From positions 372,001-436,000 of the forward strand of contig PHSP01000001.1 in NCBI GenBank assembly GCA_002862125.1: a stretch of 64,000 nt of DNA. Direction: 5' to 3'. Below are positions 24,231 to 33,056 of this stretch, piece by piece. The position numbers were made by a program, and so were the translations under genes. The notes below the pieces were generated by a model. It had not been told where the DNA came from. It searched no databases and saw only the letters and a list, made by a program, of their open reading frames with translations. This DNA is from Methylobacter sp. KS41 (GTDB lineage: Bacteria; Pseudomonadota; Gammaproteobacteria; Methylococcales; Methylomonadaceae). Positions within the stretch are counted from its first letter, which is position 1; every line of letters begins with the position of its first letter.

Positions 24231-26645
24231 TTATTTATTATTGCCTGAACCCGCGCTGTCAATCGACTTTAGGGTTTCTTTCGCCATATCCAGGCCAGTA
24301 AAATCAATTTTTTTATCGACGGCTTTTTGCAGGTACTCGCGCGCTTTAACGGTATCATTTTGCTTGTAATAAACCATGCCTAAATGATAATTGGCGATTG
24401 CAAGCGCCGGGGCCTGTTCAATGACTTTCAACAATAATTCCTGCGCCTTGGCATAGTCACCCTGTTTATAGGCGATCCAGCCGACGGTATCAAGCGTATT
24501 TGGGTTATTGACTTTTGCTAAAGGTTCAGCCAGCTTAGCGGCCCTATCAAGCCCCGCGCCGTCTTTGGAGTAATCAGATAAATAACTGGCCAAATTATTT
24601 AGCGCTTCGACGGACTCAGGATGCTGTTTATAAGCCTCTTCATAGACAGCCATTGCTTTATCATTCTCCCCGCTCTTATTATAAATAGAGACCAAATCGT
24701 TCACCAGATCCATTGAGCTTTTCGTATTGGCGATACCTTGTTGATAGGCTTTTACGGCTTCGGCTTTATTGGATTGCGCGCCATAAGTCATCGCCATCAT
24801 TCGGTAAGGGGTTGACCATTCAGGCTTAATGGATACCGCTTTTTTAAATGCTCCAAGCGCATCGTTAAACTTATTATCGCTCAAATAAACGCCGCCCATT
24901 AAATTGTAGGCAATAAAGTTTTTAGGTTGTTTTTTGATAACTTCATTCAGCTTAGCCAAAGCCTGGTCAGACTGTTTAAGCGCAAGGTAGCTTTTAATCA
25001 ACTGAGTAAGCGGTTCGATAGCGTCAGGCTGTTTCGCCAGGGCGTTTTCAAATGCAGGCAAACTTTTGTCAATTTTTCCTTCAGCTTGAAATGCAAGACC
25101 CGACAAAAAATAGCCCATGCCTTCCTTGGGAAACGCTTCCTGTAGAAGTTTTGCGGCGTCTTGCGCCTTATCCCACTGTTTTTGGCTCAGGTAAACTTTA
25201 TAAACGGCTTCCAAAGCCTGTTTATTTTTTGGATTCGCTTTTAATACTTCATTAATTTGCTGCATTGCTCGACCGGTATCGCCCGATTGTTGCAGCAGAT
25301 TCGCCAGATCAAGTCTTGCGGCCACATCATTAGGCGCAAGATCAACAACTTTTTCCATGTTTTCACGCGCCAGCACCGGATCTTTGTTCATCAAATGCGC
25401 TGCGCTAAGTAATTTGAGTATTTTAATATTTTGCGGCTGATCAACCAGAACGGCGCGAAAATCGCCAATCGCTTCGGGTATTTTACGCTCAGCCAAGGCA
25501 AGCTCGCCGCGCAGCGCAAGCGCATCGACATCCCGCGGGTTTTCTTCAAGGATTTGCTTAATCAGCGCCTTCGCTTCGTCAAGGCGATTTGTCGCAGCAT
25601 ACAATCTGGCTAGCTTGTTACGAGCTTTAATTGACTGCGGCCCCATTTTATCGAGATCGACAATCTCTTTTAAAGCCTGTTCCGCCTTGTCTACATGTTT
25701 TAATTTCAGCTCAAGATCGGACAACATAAACCGTAACTCATATTTGTCCGGATTTTGCTCAATCATCGGTAGCAATTCGGCTATGGCAATTTCCGGAGTT
25801 CTCTTTGCAACCAGAAAATCAATCAACGTTGATTTGGCATTGACATCATCGGGCAATTCCTTGACAGCATCGCGCAACACTGTTTCTGCATTGTCCGGTT
25901 GATTGTTCGCCAGTAAAAATATAGCCAGGCGTTTACGATGCTCCATTTGCTTTGGCTCCATTTTTATAATGGACTCAAGCGTTTGCTGAGCTTTATCCAG
26001 GGCCTTTGTGTCCGTATATAACTTGGCAAGCATCAACAGCGGCGCTGGGTTGGCAGGGTTCTTTTCGCTACTTTTTTGCAGGATGCCGATAGCCTTGTCG
26101 ATTTTTCCATTTCTGGCGTTAATAGCGGCCAATAATAAATTGGCCTGTAAATCATCCGGTTGCTTTTTAAGCGCAGCCTCAAGCTGGGTGATGGCTAAAT
26201 CCGTATTGTTTTTAGCAATATAAACACCCGCCATCAACACTATGCCGTCAACATTTCCGGGATCAATGGCTTGAACTTCCTTAGCCATTTTTTCCGCATC
26301 ATCAACCTTATTTACCATCAGATAAACCTGCCCCATTCTTAATCTGGCCATCAGATGTTTGGGGTCTTCGTTGATGACAGCCAGATATTGACCCACCGCT
26401 TTCTGTATTTCACCCAATTTGCTTAAGCTTTCGGCCATTTGATAGCGGGCTTCAATGTCTTTAGGGTCAATTTGCAGGACATTCTTGAAAGAAAGCTCGG
26501 CTTTTTGATAGTCGCCGGCGGCAAATAATTTTTTCCCCTCATCCATATACTTGGCTTTTCTTTCCTCTGAACCGCCGCAAGCGGTAAGCAGACAGACCAG
26601 AGTCACAATGAACAACTTTTTCAAATTGGGCGCTATTGGTAACAT
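24231..26645 (-). CDS. prsT: PEP-CTERM system TPR-repeat lipoprotein PrsT
   Basis: This 804-residue lipoprotein has a signal ending LLTACGG (lipobox cysteine about residue 23). It is followed almost entirely by tandem TPR repeats from about residue 30 to 790 (for example YLSQKQWDKAQDAAKLLQ and YKQGDYAKAQELLLKVIEQ). Proteins of this type are found almost only in genomes with exosortase/PEP-CTERM systems and are thought to assist polysaccharide or surface-protein assembly. The related XrtA-type proteins are slightly longer (about 900). It is followed upstream, on the same strand, by the coiled-coil/porin/TonB cluster after a 490-bp gap. Confidence 0.92.
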   Translation of the reverse strand: MLPIAPNLKKLFIVTLVCLLTACGGSEERKAKYMDEGKKLFAAGDYQKAELSFKNVLQIDPKDIEARYQMAESLSKLGEIQKAVGQYLAVINEDPKHLMARLRMGQVYLMVNKVDDAEKMAKEVQAIDPGNVDGIVLMAGVYIAKNNTDLAITQLEAALKKQPDDLQANLLLAAINARNGKIDKAIGILQKSSEKNPANPAPLLMLAKLYTDTKALDKAQQTLESIIKMEPKQMEHRKRLAIFLLANNQPDNAETVLRDAVKELPDDVNAKSTLIDFLVAKRTPEIAIAELLPMIEQNPDKYELRFMLSDLELKLKHVDKAEQALKEIVDLDKMGPQSIKARNKLARLYAATNRLDEAKALIKQILEENPRDVDALALRGELALAERKIPEAIGDFRAVLVDQPQNIKILKLLSAAHLMNKDPVLARENMEKVVDLAPNDVAARLDLANLLQQSGDTGRAMQQINEVLKANPKNKQALEAVYKVYLSQKQWDKAQDAAKLLQEAFPKEGMGYFLSGLAFQAEGKIDKSLPAFENALAKQPDAIEPLTQLIKSYLALKQSDQALAKLNEVIKKQPKNFIAYNLMGGVYLSDNKFNDALGAFKKAVSIKPEWSTPYRMMAMTYGAQSNKAEAVKAYQQGIANTKSSMDLVNDLVSIYNKSGENDKAMAVYEEAYKQHPESVEALNNLASYLSDYSKDGAGLDRAAKLAEPLAKVNNPNTLDTVGWIAYKQGDYAKAQELLLKVIEQAPALAIANYHLGMVYYKQNDTVKAREYLQKAVDKKIDFTGLDMAKETLKSIDSAGSGNNK

Positions 26646-26778
26646 AGATTAAATCCTGTTTAAATATATTTTGCTGATTCAGATTGGAGAATTGGGTATT
26701 AGCCTGAGAAATTCGTTTGGCGGCTATCAGGATAATTATTGGTAATTTCAGGATGAGCCGATAGTGCTTGAGCATGAT

Positions 26779-26879
26779 TTGGAACGGACATAAAAAACTT
26801 CAACATCCTACTCCCGCTTCCATCGGTTAAGTATGGAGCAAGGGGAAATAATGCTCAAGTTTTTTCATGCCCGTACCTT
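26779..26879. repeat. MITE-like element, family A, diverged copy
   Basis: The ends GGAACGGACATAAAAAACTT and CTCAAGTTTTTTCATGCCCG followed by tacc resemble family-A termini (GGAACATGCATGAAATAAGTT), although the inner part differs. It lies in the 490-bp gap upstream of prsT. The rest of that gap (26646-26778 and 26880-27138) has no gene I can support. Confidence 0.45.
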
Positions 26880-27138
26880 GGCTCTACATTGCCGGATGAT
26901 TAAAAAAGCCCAAATCCATCAATCCGGAATGGATATCCTGGATAGTGTGAACAGGTAACCCGGCAAAGTGGAATTACAGACATGACGGGCAATAGTGTAA
27001 CCCAAAAGACATCAACTTAAGCAGATCAATTACGAATCACGGAAACTTGATGTTGTCACTTTCGTTTTTCTTCGTGTCTTCATGGTGATTGAACTCAAGT
27101 TCTTCAGTCCTTTTACTGTCCGGATTATAATCATTGGT

Positions 27139-27810
27139 TTATGGCTGCTTCGCTTCATCCGTTTTCACTGTCTTAGCGTTTATTGCCGCTATTTCCTTAT
27201 GCTGATATTTTTGCTTGAGCAGCTTGTCTTCGTATTCCTGAACAATGTTTTCCATTTCCACGCTCTTAAATTGTAATATGGGTTCATCTTGTAAAAGTTC
27301 GTCCATCACGCCTTTATTATCATAACGCTTTAACAAATCCTCGGCCGCTTCAAACATTTTCAAATTTTTATTTTCGCAGCTATGCAATTCGCTTTGCGTC
27401 TGTTTTTGGATGTTTTGCAGATTGACATGCTGTGCGCTAAGCTCATTTTTTGACTTATTCAGCACATTATATTTTTCAATGACTTCCAATAATCTTGCAT
27501 GCGTTTGTTCGAGTGTATTACTAACTGAGGCGGTACTTTCCTTTTGCGCCGAGAGCTCGCTGTTCAAACGATCTTCAGCGGAAGCCGCTTTGACATTTTC
27601 CTTCTTTAATTGGTCTATTTCCGAGGCCAGTTTGTCCTTTTCCGCTTTAAGTTGATCACGCTCCGAGGCCATCTCTTTAACCATGGCTTGCAGCTTAATA
27701 ATAACTTTATTGTTGCCGTCAGCCGAGCGCGGCGCCGACTGCGCTGTTGCCGCCAGCAGGCCGCCAATCAGCAAAACGGGCACAGCCAATGGTTTGATAA
27801 TATTGCTCAT
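27139..27810 (-). CDS. Periplasmic coiled-coil protein
   Basis: This 223-residue protein has a signal peptide (LLAATAQSA). A long heptad-repeat coiled coil runs from about residue 33 to 150, Lys/Glu-rich. The C-terminal part contains a single Cys and several Tyr (LKRYDNKGVMDELLQ, LLKQKYQHKEIAA). I do not recognise a named family. It is the last gene of a minus-strand cluster with the porin, TonB, ExbD and ExbB-like genes, 12 bp from the porin. A structural partner of the porin or of the TonB complex is a reasonable inference. Confidence 0.7.
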   Translation of the reverse strand: MSNIIKPLAVPVLLIGGLLAATAQSAPRSADGNNKVIIKLQAMVKEMASERDQLKAEKDKLASEIDQLKKENVKAASAEDRLNSELSAQKESTASVSNTLEQTHARLLEVIEKYNVLNKSKNELSAQHVNLQNIQKQTQSELHSCENKNLKMFEAAEDLLKRYDNKGVMDELLQDEPILQFKSVEMENIVQEYEDKLLKQKYQHKEIAAINAKTVKTDEAKQP

Positions 27811-27822
27811 GCCAACACCCGG

Positions 27823-29544
27823 TTAGAAACGCGTATTAATATCAAGCTGCATTATATCGACGCCATATTGCGGCCCGGTAATGATATTGCCGCTTAACCA
27901 GCGCCCGGTAAGCCAGACGTTTTTCAACAGACCGTAATCGCCGCCCACTACCCAGCCCTTGACGTTCGTTCCGCCAAGATTGGCAGCGCCGCCCGCGTGA
28001 AAATCAGAATCCGTGTAAGCATCAAGCACCGCATCGCGCTCCACATACTTGTAATATGAAAATACGCTCCACTTTCCGAATGAATCCACTTTCGGCCAGC
28101 CAAGTTCCCCCCTGACCTGCCAGGCTGTGGTTTGCGGCGTGATATTTTGCCCGGTATACGCCAGAATGGCTTGCTGATTGAAGCCGAAGTTATGTGCGTA
28201 ATCTCCGCTAATCTTAAGATGCGCCGGGGCAAACAAAGCCAAATCGTATAAGGCATTAGCATTAAAAATTTGGAAATTTGACGCCAGGCCGACCAGACCG
28301 CCAATTCCTCCCAGTGTGTTATAACAAATCGTGGTCAAACTATTGCCAAACTGCATGAATTGCGGAACGGATTGAGCAGACTCGGCGCTATTGTTAGCAC
28401 AGGTATTATCGACTTGCTTATTTATCACGGCCTGAATATTACGGTATTCGAAATAGCCCACGCCCACCTTCAGCTCATCCTGATTGTCGAAACCCCAATC
28501 GAAACCTGTCTGTCCGCCGTACAACCATTTATCGCGAGTGCTAAGGCCGGTCGAGGCCTGCAACGGAAAAATCCCGGCCGTCGCAAACACTGACGGCCCT
28601 TTGCCGCCAATGCTGTCGGGCAAATCATTTCCGCGAAAGCGCTGCCTCAGGGTGCCGAACGCCCCTTCAAAAGACAAGTCTTCATCCCAGACTATCTCGC
28701 TGTCGCCGGTAAAAAAAGGATTTGGCGTCCGGCCGCCCATCAAGGTCAGCCAATTGAACTTCTTGTCGTCATACGCATTGTATCTCAGGAAGGCCCTGTC
28801 TATAGTAAACGCGTACCTGGTTCCGTAATTGCCGAGCGTTTGATTGGTCGAAACCGGGTTTGAAATATTACCAGTAGCCAAACGAATTCCGGCATCCACG
28901 CCGTCCGTAACATTGGCGTCAATTTGCAAGCGCAGCCGCTCCCGCCCCAAACTACGATTCTGGGTGGTATCCACAAACGTATTCGCGGGCCCGGCAAGCC
29001 CTAGTCCGCCAAGGCTGTTGATAGTCGGCCAATCGAAATAGGCGTTGGGCTGGTTGCCTGCCGCATAGAAGAAGGATTGAGCTCTCAAGCGCAAATCACC
29101 CGACATCTTGAAGCGCTTTATCCATTCCGGCAGCGCGCCAGGTATGCCCCATTCTTCTTTTTTTGCCTTTTTCATCACATCGCCGACCACTTCCTCACGC
29201 AATTCACTACGCACCTGTTGACGAATTTCGTCCTTTACAAAATCAGGCACATACGCCACCCGCACCTCATCGGCAGGCGCTTCTTCCCTGGCAATTGCTT
29301 CCGCTGATTCCTTGGCGCTTGACGGAATCTTTTTGGCCTGCGCGGCCTGTTGTCCGGCATCGGCTTCGGCCTGTTTGATCATCTCCTCAGCCATCTTATC
29401 TGTCAGTATGCCTTGTTTAACCAATTGCTTGATAAGATTCGTAGTGGTATTGCGCAACTTTAACAACTCCTCCTTTTCACCCGCTTGGGTCAATCCGGCT
29501 GCGCATAGCAATGCCATGGCCAGTAGCGGTTTCTTGTGATCCAT
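27823..29544 (-). CDS. Putative porin with N-terminal coiled coil
   Basis: A 573-residue outer-membrane barrel counted from the ATG at 29544, preferred over the TTG at 29559 because of AGGAAA 8 nt upstream. The signal peptide ends LTQA-GEKE. An N-terminal helix region (LLKLRNTTTNLIKQLVKQG, about 20-130) may reach the cell wall or partner proteins. The body has alternating strands, with FKMSGDLRLRAQSFFY as the first strand, and ends VDIMQLDINTRF with a terminal Phe, as outer-membrane barrels do. It matches the putative porin (Porin_5-like) type. It lies between tonB and the coiled-coil gene. Confidence 0.85.
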   Translation of the reverse strand: MDHKKPLLAMALLCAAGLTQAGEKEELLKLRNTTTNLIKQLVKQGILTDKMAEEMIKQAEADAGQQAAQAKKIPSSAKESAEAIAREEAPADEVRVAYVPDFVKDEIRQQVRSELREEVVGDVMKKAKKEEWGIPGALPEWIKRFKMSGDLRLRAQSFFYAAGNQPNAYFDWPTINSLGGLGLAGPANTFVDTTQNRSLGRERLRLQIDANVTDGVDAGIRLATGNISNPVSTNQTLGNYGTRYAFTIDRAFLRYNAYDDKKFNWLTLMGGRTPNPFFTGDSEIVWDEDLSFEGAFGTLRQRFRGNDLPDSIGGKGPSVFATAGIFPLQASTGLSTRDKWLYGGQTGFDWGFDNQDELKVGVGYFEYRNIQAVINKQVDNTCANNSAESAQSVPQFMQFGNSLTTICYNTLGGIGGLVGLASNFQIFNANALYDLALFAPAHLKISGDYAHNFGFNQQAILAYTGQNITPQTTAWQVRGELGWPKVDSFGKWSVFSYYKYVERDAVLDAYTDSDFHAGGAANLGGTNVKGWVVGGDYGLLKNVWLTGRWLSGNIITGPQYGVDIMQLDINTRF

Positions 29545-29683
29545 AAATGTTTCCTGCAAATTTTAAGATTAATTCGTGCCTTTAACTCAATACGGGACAG
29601 CATCAGCGAACCCGTTGACGTAGCTCTCCCGTGCTTATCAAAAAGCTCAAAAGAACCAACTATGATCGTATTAAGTTAAGAGC

Positions 29684-30340
29684 TTAAAGCCGTGATGAAA
29701 TTTTGAGTTTAATGGGCTGCTCCATGCCTTCAGGGGGTGGTTCATTGGCTTTCCTGAATTTGGCTAGCAACTTGTTCAACAAATTATCGATTTCCGGGTC
29801 ATTACTGCCTCGCGCCAATTCATAGCGAGCGACCGTTCCGTCGGGATTCAGCCAAATCTTGACAACTGCTGAATAGCTCTTTTTTCGTAACTCGTCACGT
29901 CCCGACAAGATATTGAGCAAGCTGTCTTTTATTGTTCCGGCATACCAGGCGTAAGGGCTCCCCCCCCCCAGAAGACCCCGGCCGCCTTTACGTCCGACCA
30001 GACCAAAAGCATCGGAACCGGCTGTTCCTTCCGCGTCCAGCCCCGTATCCCCGGCCGGTTGTTGATCCGGCACATCGGGCAAGGGCTCGGGTTCCGGTTC
30101 CGGTTCGTTAATTTTTTCCTCCACTTCCGGCTCGGGAGGCGGTTCTTCAACTTTGGGAGGCGGCGGCGGTGGCGGCGGCGGCTTAAACAGCGTTACGGGC
30201 TGGATTTTTTGCTCATGTTTCACGGGTTTCTCAGCGATAAAATCGCTGATAATCCTGACCACATAAACGATTGCCGCAAGCAGTATCAATCCGCCTATGA
30301 TTTTAGGCACATGCACCCTGAAATGCTTTTTTGTACTCAT
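29684..30340 (-). CDS. TonB-family energy transducer
   Basis: This 218-residue protein has one N-terminal membrane anchor (residues about 12-32). A Pro/Glu-rich periplasmic spacer follows (PPPPPPPPPKVEEPPP, near 53-75) and then a TonB-like C-terminal domain (YSAVVKIWLNPDGTVARYEL, near 156-175). TonB transmits the proton gradient through ExbB/ExbD to outer-membrane partners. The cluster contains the ExbD- and ExbB-like genes upstream but no TonB-dependent receptor, only a porin. A run of ten G residues on the coding strand (29960-29969) lies in the linker and encodes GGG; slippage there would truncate the protein. Confidence 0.9.
   Translation of the reverse strand: MSTKKHFRVHVPKIIGGLILLAAIVYVVRIISDFIAEKPVKHEQKIQPVTLFKPPPPPPPPPKVEEPPPEPEVEEKINEPEPEPEPLPDVPDQQPAGDTGLDAEGTAGSDAFGLVGRKGGRGLLGGGSPYAWYAGTIKDSLLNILSGRDELRKKSYSAVVKIWLNPDGTVARYELARGSNDPEIDNLLNKLLAKFRKANEPPPEGMEQPIKLKISSRL
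29960..29969 (-). other. G10 homopolymer tract inside tonB
   Basis: Ten consecutive C on the plus strand (G on the coding strand) encode the Gly-Gly-Gly of LLGGGSP in the TonB linker. Tracts of this length are prone to slipped-strand mispairing. Loss or gain of one base would shift the frame before the C-terminal domain. This could be a phase-variation switch or a sequencing-sensitive site. Confidence 0.75.
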
Positions 30341-30355
30341 GAGTCAGAACTGATC

Positions 30356-30766
30356 CTACTTAACCAGGTTTTGAGTCACTAAGCCAACCTGGGTAATCTC
30401 CAGCTTTCCCAATAAGGCAAGGATATCAACTACGCTTTGATACTGAACCGTTGCATCGCCCTTGACGACAACCGGCAACGCAGGATTAACCGCCTTATAC
30501 TGCTGTAAAGTGGTTTCCAGCTGATCCATTGTGACCGGGTAAGTGTCCAGAAAAATTGTGCCGTCAGCTGTCACTGTAATTGCCTTCGTTTGGGGTTTGG
30601 CCAAGCTTGGAGTATTGCTCGCCTTGGGCAAATTAACCTGTATCCCCTGAACTGCCGCCGTGGTCATTAAAATAAACACAATCAATAATACGTAGGCCAG
30701 ATCAAGCATAGGCGTCACGTTGATTTCATCGTATGCTGCATTTTCTTCTTGTAATTTCATTGTCAA
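30356..30766 (-). CDS. exbD: ExbD/TolR-family protein
   Basis: This 136-residue protein has one membrane segment (LDLAYVLLIVFILMTTAA, about 22-40), with the conserved Asp of the family at its start (TPMLDLAYV). The periplasmic domain follows. It forms the proton-conducting stator with ExbB and energises TonB. It lies between the ExbB-like gene (100 bp upstream) and tonB (15 bp downstream) on the same strand, as in other TonB-ExbB-ExbD sets. Confidence 0.93.
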   Translation of the reverse strand: MTMKLQEENAAYDEINVTPMLDLAYVLLIVFILMTTAAVQGIQVNLPKASNTPSLAKPQTKAITVTADGTIFLDTYPVTMDQLETTLQQYKAVNPALPVVVKGDATVQYQSVVDILALLGKLEITQVGLVTQNLVK

Positions 30767-30866
30767 TTTCTCGCTCGGAATGTTTGTGGATTTAACCTGC
30801 AGGCATTGGCATCAACGCTAGAGCCGCCTTCCTTGAGGGAGAGGCTGGGCTAGCGGGTCTTATCAA

Positions 30867-32675
30867 TCAGGTATGTTCCTCGGTCAGCTTGGCGACAAAC
30901 TCATCAATAAACACATGCATATCGGCGGTAATCTCCTTGATGCGCCCCCCTAAATAGTTGTACCCGAACAAACAGGGAATAGCCACGATAAGACCTGCCA
31001 CCGTTGCCGTCAGCGCGCCGGCGATACCCGGTGCAATCGCATTAACATTTACTTCGCCGCTGACCGCAATCGCGGCAAAAGTGATCATTACCCCGATAAC
31101 CGTTCCCAATAAGCCCAGAAACGGTCCGCCACTGATTGCTATAGTCAACAGAACCATCTGGGAATTAAGTTTTTGCAACTCCCTGGTCAATGTTGCGTCC
31201 ATTGTCGCCCTTACCGCATTCATGGCTTGCGGTGATAAAACCTGTCTGCTTCCAGCAGATTCTTCAACTTTTTTCAAACGCCGGTTCATCTCTTCGACCC
31301 CTATATGATATATGCGGTAAATACTCGAACCTGGAAAAGCCCCATGCGTCTGGGTGAAGGACAACAATAACGGAGACTCGTCAAAGTCTTCGTCACCCTC
31401 ATCATCTTCCTTATTCAGCTTGGCAATATCCTGCGCGCCCAATTGACCATAAGCTTGCTCAAACTTTTTGTTCTGGTTGTGAACACGGTTAAGAACAATG
31501 GCTTTAACGATCATGACCATCCAGCTGATCACAAACATGACGCCCAGGATACCGATAATGACCCATCCGTCCGGGGTCACATTTTTTATCGAGCCCATGA
31601 TAAGGGACTCGCCGCCCCCTTCGCTGTCCGGCGTGCTGTCATCCCCATAGGTCAGCGCCGTTGATGACGGCCCCTGCATCAGCGCATCAAACTTAATGGC
31701 ATTGGCATCCAGCGCCGTTTTATAGACTGAAAAATCGTCCAGCAAACCCGTAAATCCTCGAGCGCCGGTCTCATCCGCGCCTATGGTCATATTACTGGTT
31801 AACTCACGAGTCGCCACTCCCAAAGACCCTGCGGATACGCCATCAACATACAGTTCCAGAGCGCCGGAATTAGCCGTTACCGCCACATAATGCCAAGCGC
31901 CCAGCGTTAACGGCGTTGGCGCTTTGATTTCCTGTTTTGTGCCCGCCTCGACTTCCACATAAAGCGTTTCACCCAGGATCGATAAATCCACTTTATCCGC
32001 AGGACCCGACCGTTGAAAAATGACGCTGTTGGTTTGCGCCTTGTCGATTTTTAGCCAGGTCGAAACTGTCCAGCCGCTTTGCGGCGACATTTGTAACGAT
32101 GGCGTTGCGGGAACATGGATAATCTGGCTGCCGTTAAACACCGCAGCTTCAGCAATCAGACCGCCTTCTCCAATGGTTGAGGTAACTTCGCTAGGATTAT
32201 TGCCATAAGCCGTCATGTCCTTTACGCCACCGTTACCAAACTGATAACTTAAAACCTGATTAACATCGTAAGCGCCTGCCGCATCCTGCGCATCGACCGC
32301 TTCAGGATTGCCGTAATACAGCCAAATGAAAGGCTCTTCGGCAGCGGCTTCATCAGCGGGTAATTTCACCCAGATCAGCGCCATTTCATTGATGACATCG
32401 AGTTTTTCGATATAAAACTTAAGCGGAGTCTGTTCGTCAGCAGCCAGTATGCGTATATCCTTGCCCTTATCGGCAAGATCTGCAAAATAGGCGAAGTTTC
32501 CGGTATGTAAACGGATTAAGGCGAACGCGGAAGCAGGCACAGTAGCTCCATCCTGTTTCAGCTTTTGCGTATCCAGGGTTATCTTTTTCTTATATCCCCA
32601 GTCCGCATTCCACCAGGCTGAAGCCATCGATGGAATGATCATAAGGATCACAAGCAACAAACCGCACCGTTTCAT
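30867..32675 (-). CDS. DUF2341-LamG-ExbB fusion (MotA/TolQ/ExbB proton channel)
   Basis: The first 370 residues are periplasmic. They comprise a signal peptide, a DUF2341 domain (WWNADWGYKKKITLD and FIWLYYGNPEA) and a LamG/concanavalin-like lectin fold (GWTVSTWLKIDKA, WHYVAVTANSGALELYVDG). A membrane helix (WVIIGILGVMFVISWMVM) and a MotA/TolQ/ExbB channel domain follow (ISGGPFLGLLGTVIGVMITF). I chose the ATG at 32675 (602 residues) because AGGA precedes it closely; upstream ATGs at 32693 and 32723 would add 6 or 16 residues before the signal peptide. It pairs with ExbD and TonB. The lectin-like head may bind a glycan or the cell wall; this is an inference. Confidence 0.88.
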   Translation of the reverse strand: MKRCGLLLVILMIIPSMASAWWNADWGYKKKITLDTQKLKQDGATVPASAFALIRLHTGNFAYFADLADKGKDIRILAADEQTPLKFYIEKLDVINEMALIWVKLPADEAAAEEPFIWLYYGNPEAVDAQDAAGAYDVNQVLSYQFGNGGVKDMTAYGNNPSEVTSTIGEGGLIAEAAVFNGSQIIHVPATPSLQMSPQSGWTVSTWLKIDKAQTNSVIFQRSGPADKVDLSILGETLYVEVEAGTKQEIKAPTPLTLGAWHYVAVTANSGALELYVDGVSAGSLGVATRELTSNMTIGADETGARGFTGLLDDFSVYKTALDANAIKFDALMQGPSSTALTYGDDSTPDSEGGGESLIMGSIKNVTPDGWVIIGILGVMFVISWMVMIVKAIVLNRVHNQNKKFEQAYGQLGAQDIAKLNKEDDEGDEDFDESPLLLSFTQTHGAFPGSSIYRIYHIGVEEMNRRLKKVEESAGSRQVLSPQAMNAVRATMDATLTRELQKLNSQMVLLTIAISGGPFLGLLGTVIGVMITFAAIAVSGEVNVNAIAPGIAGALTATVAGLIVAIPCLFGYNYLGGRIKEITADMHVFIDEFVAKLTEEHT

Positions 32676-32723
32676 TTTTTTCCTCAGTTTCATATCAATT
32701 TCAGCATTATTACAAAGATTCAT

Positions 32724-33056
32724 TACATTATTATGACGAGGCGTTTAATGCCGCGCCGGCAGCCTTATCGCCAAAAAATAATTTACTAACAACTACTTAT
32801 GCCATTCAAAAAAATTTTCAACCGTACCCGGAAGCAGCAGGCAAATGACCCGGGCTACATGGCGTCATCGAAGAAACGGCTGTAACCGGGAATAGCCCGG
32901 CTGAAACGCGACAGCATTAAGCCAAGGATAAAGCTCATCTGCCGAGCGAAGCCGAAGCGAAAGCCGCACCCGCAATAATCCCCTCAGGCAAATTCACTTA
33001 CAAGCTGGTCCAAAATTACCGGTCTTTTTGTCCCTGTTCTGCGCCGCCATAGAGCC
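32724..33056. other. Intergenic region without a gene
   Basis: A 333-bp gap between the TpsA-like gene and the ExbB-like gene, both on the minus strand. It holds the ExbB promoter region. I see the repeated agcgaagccgaagcgaaag motif near 32943-32961, related to the cttcggctccgctc repeats, and no coding feature. Confidence 0.5.
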
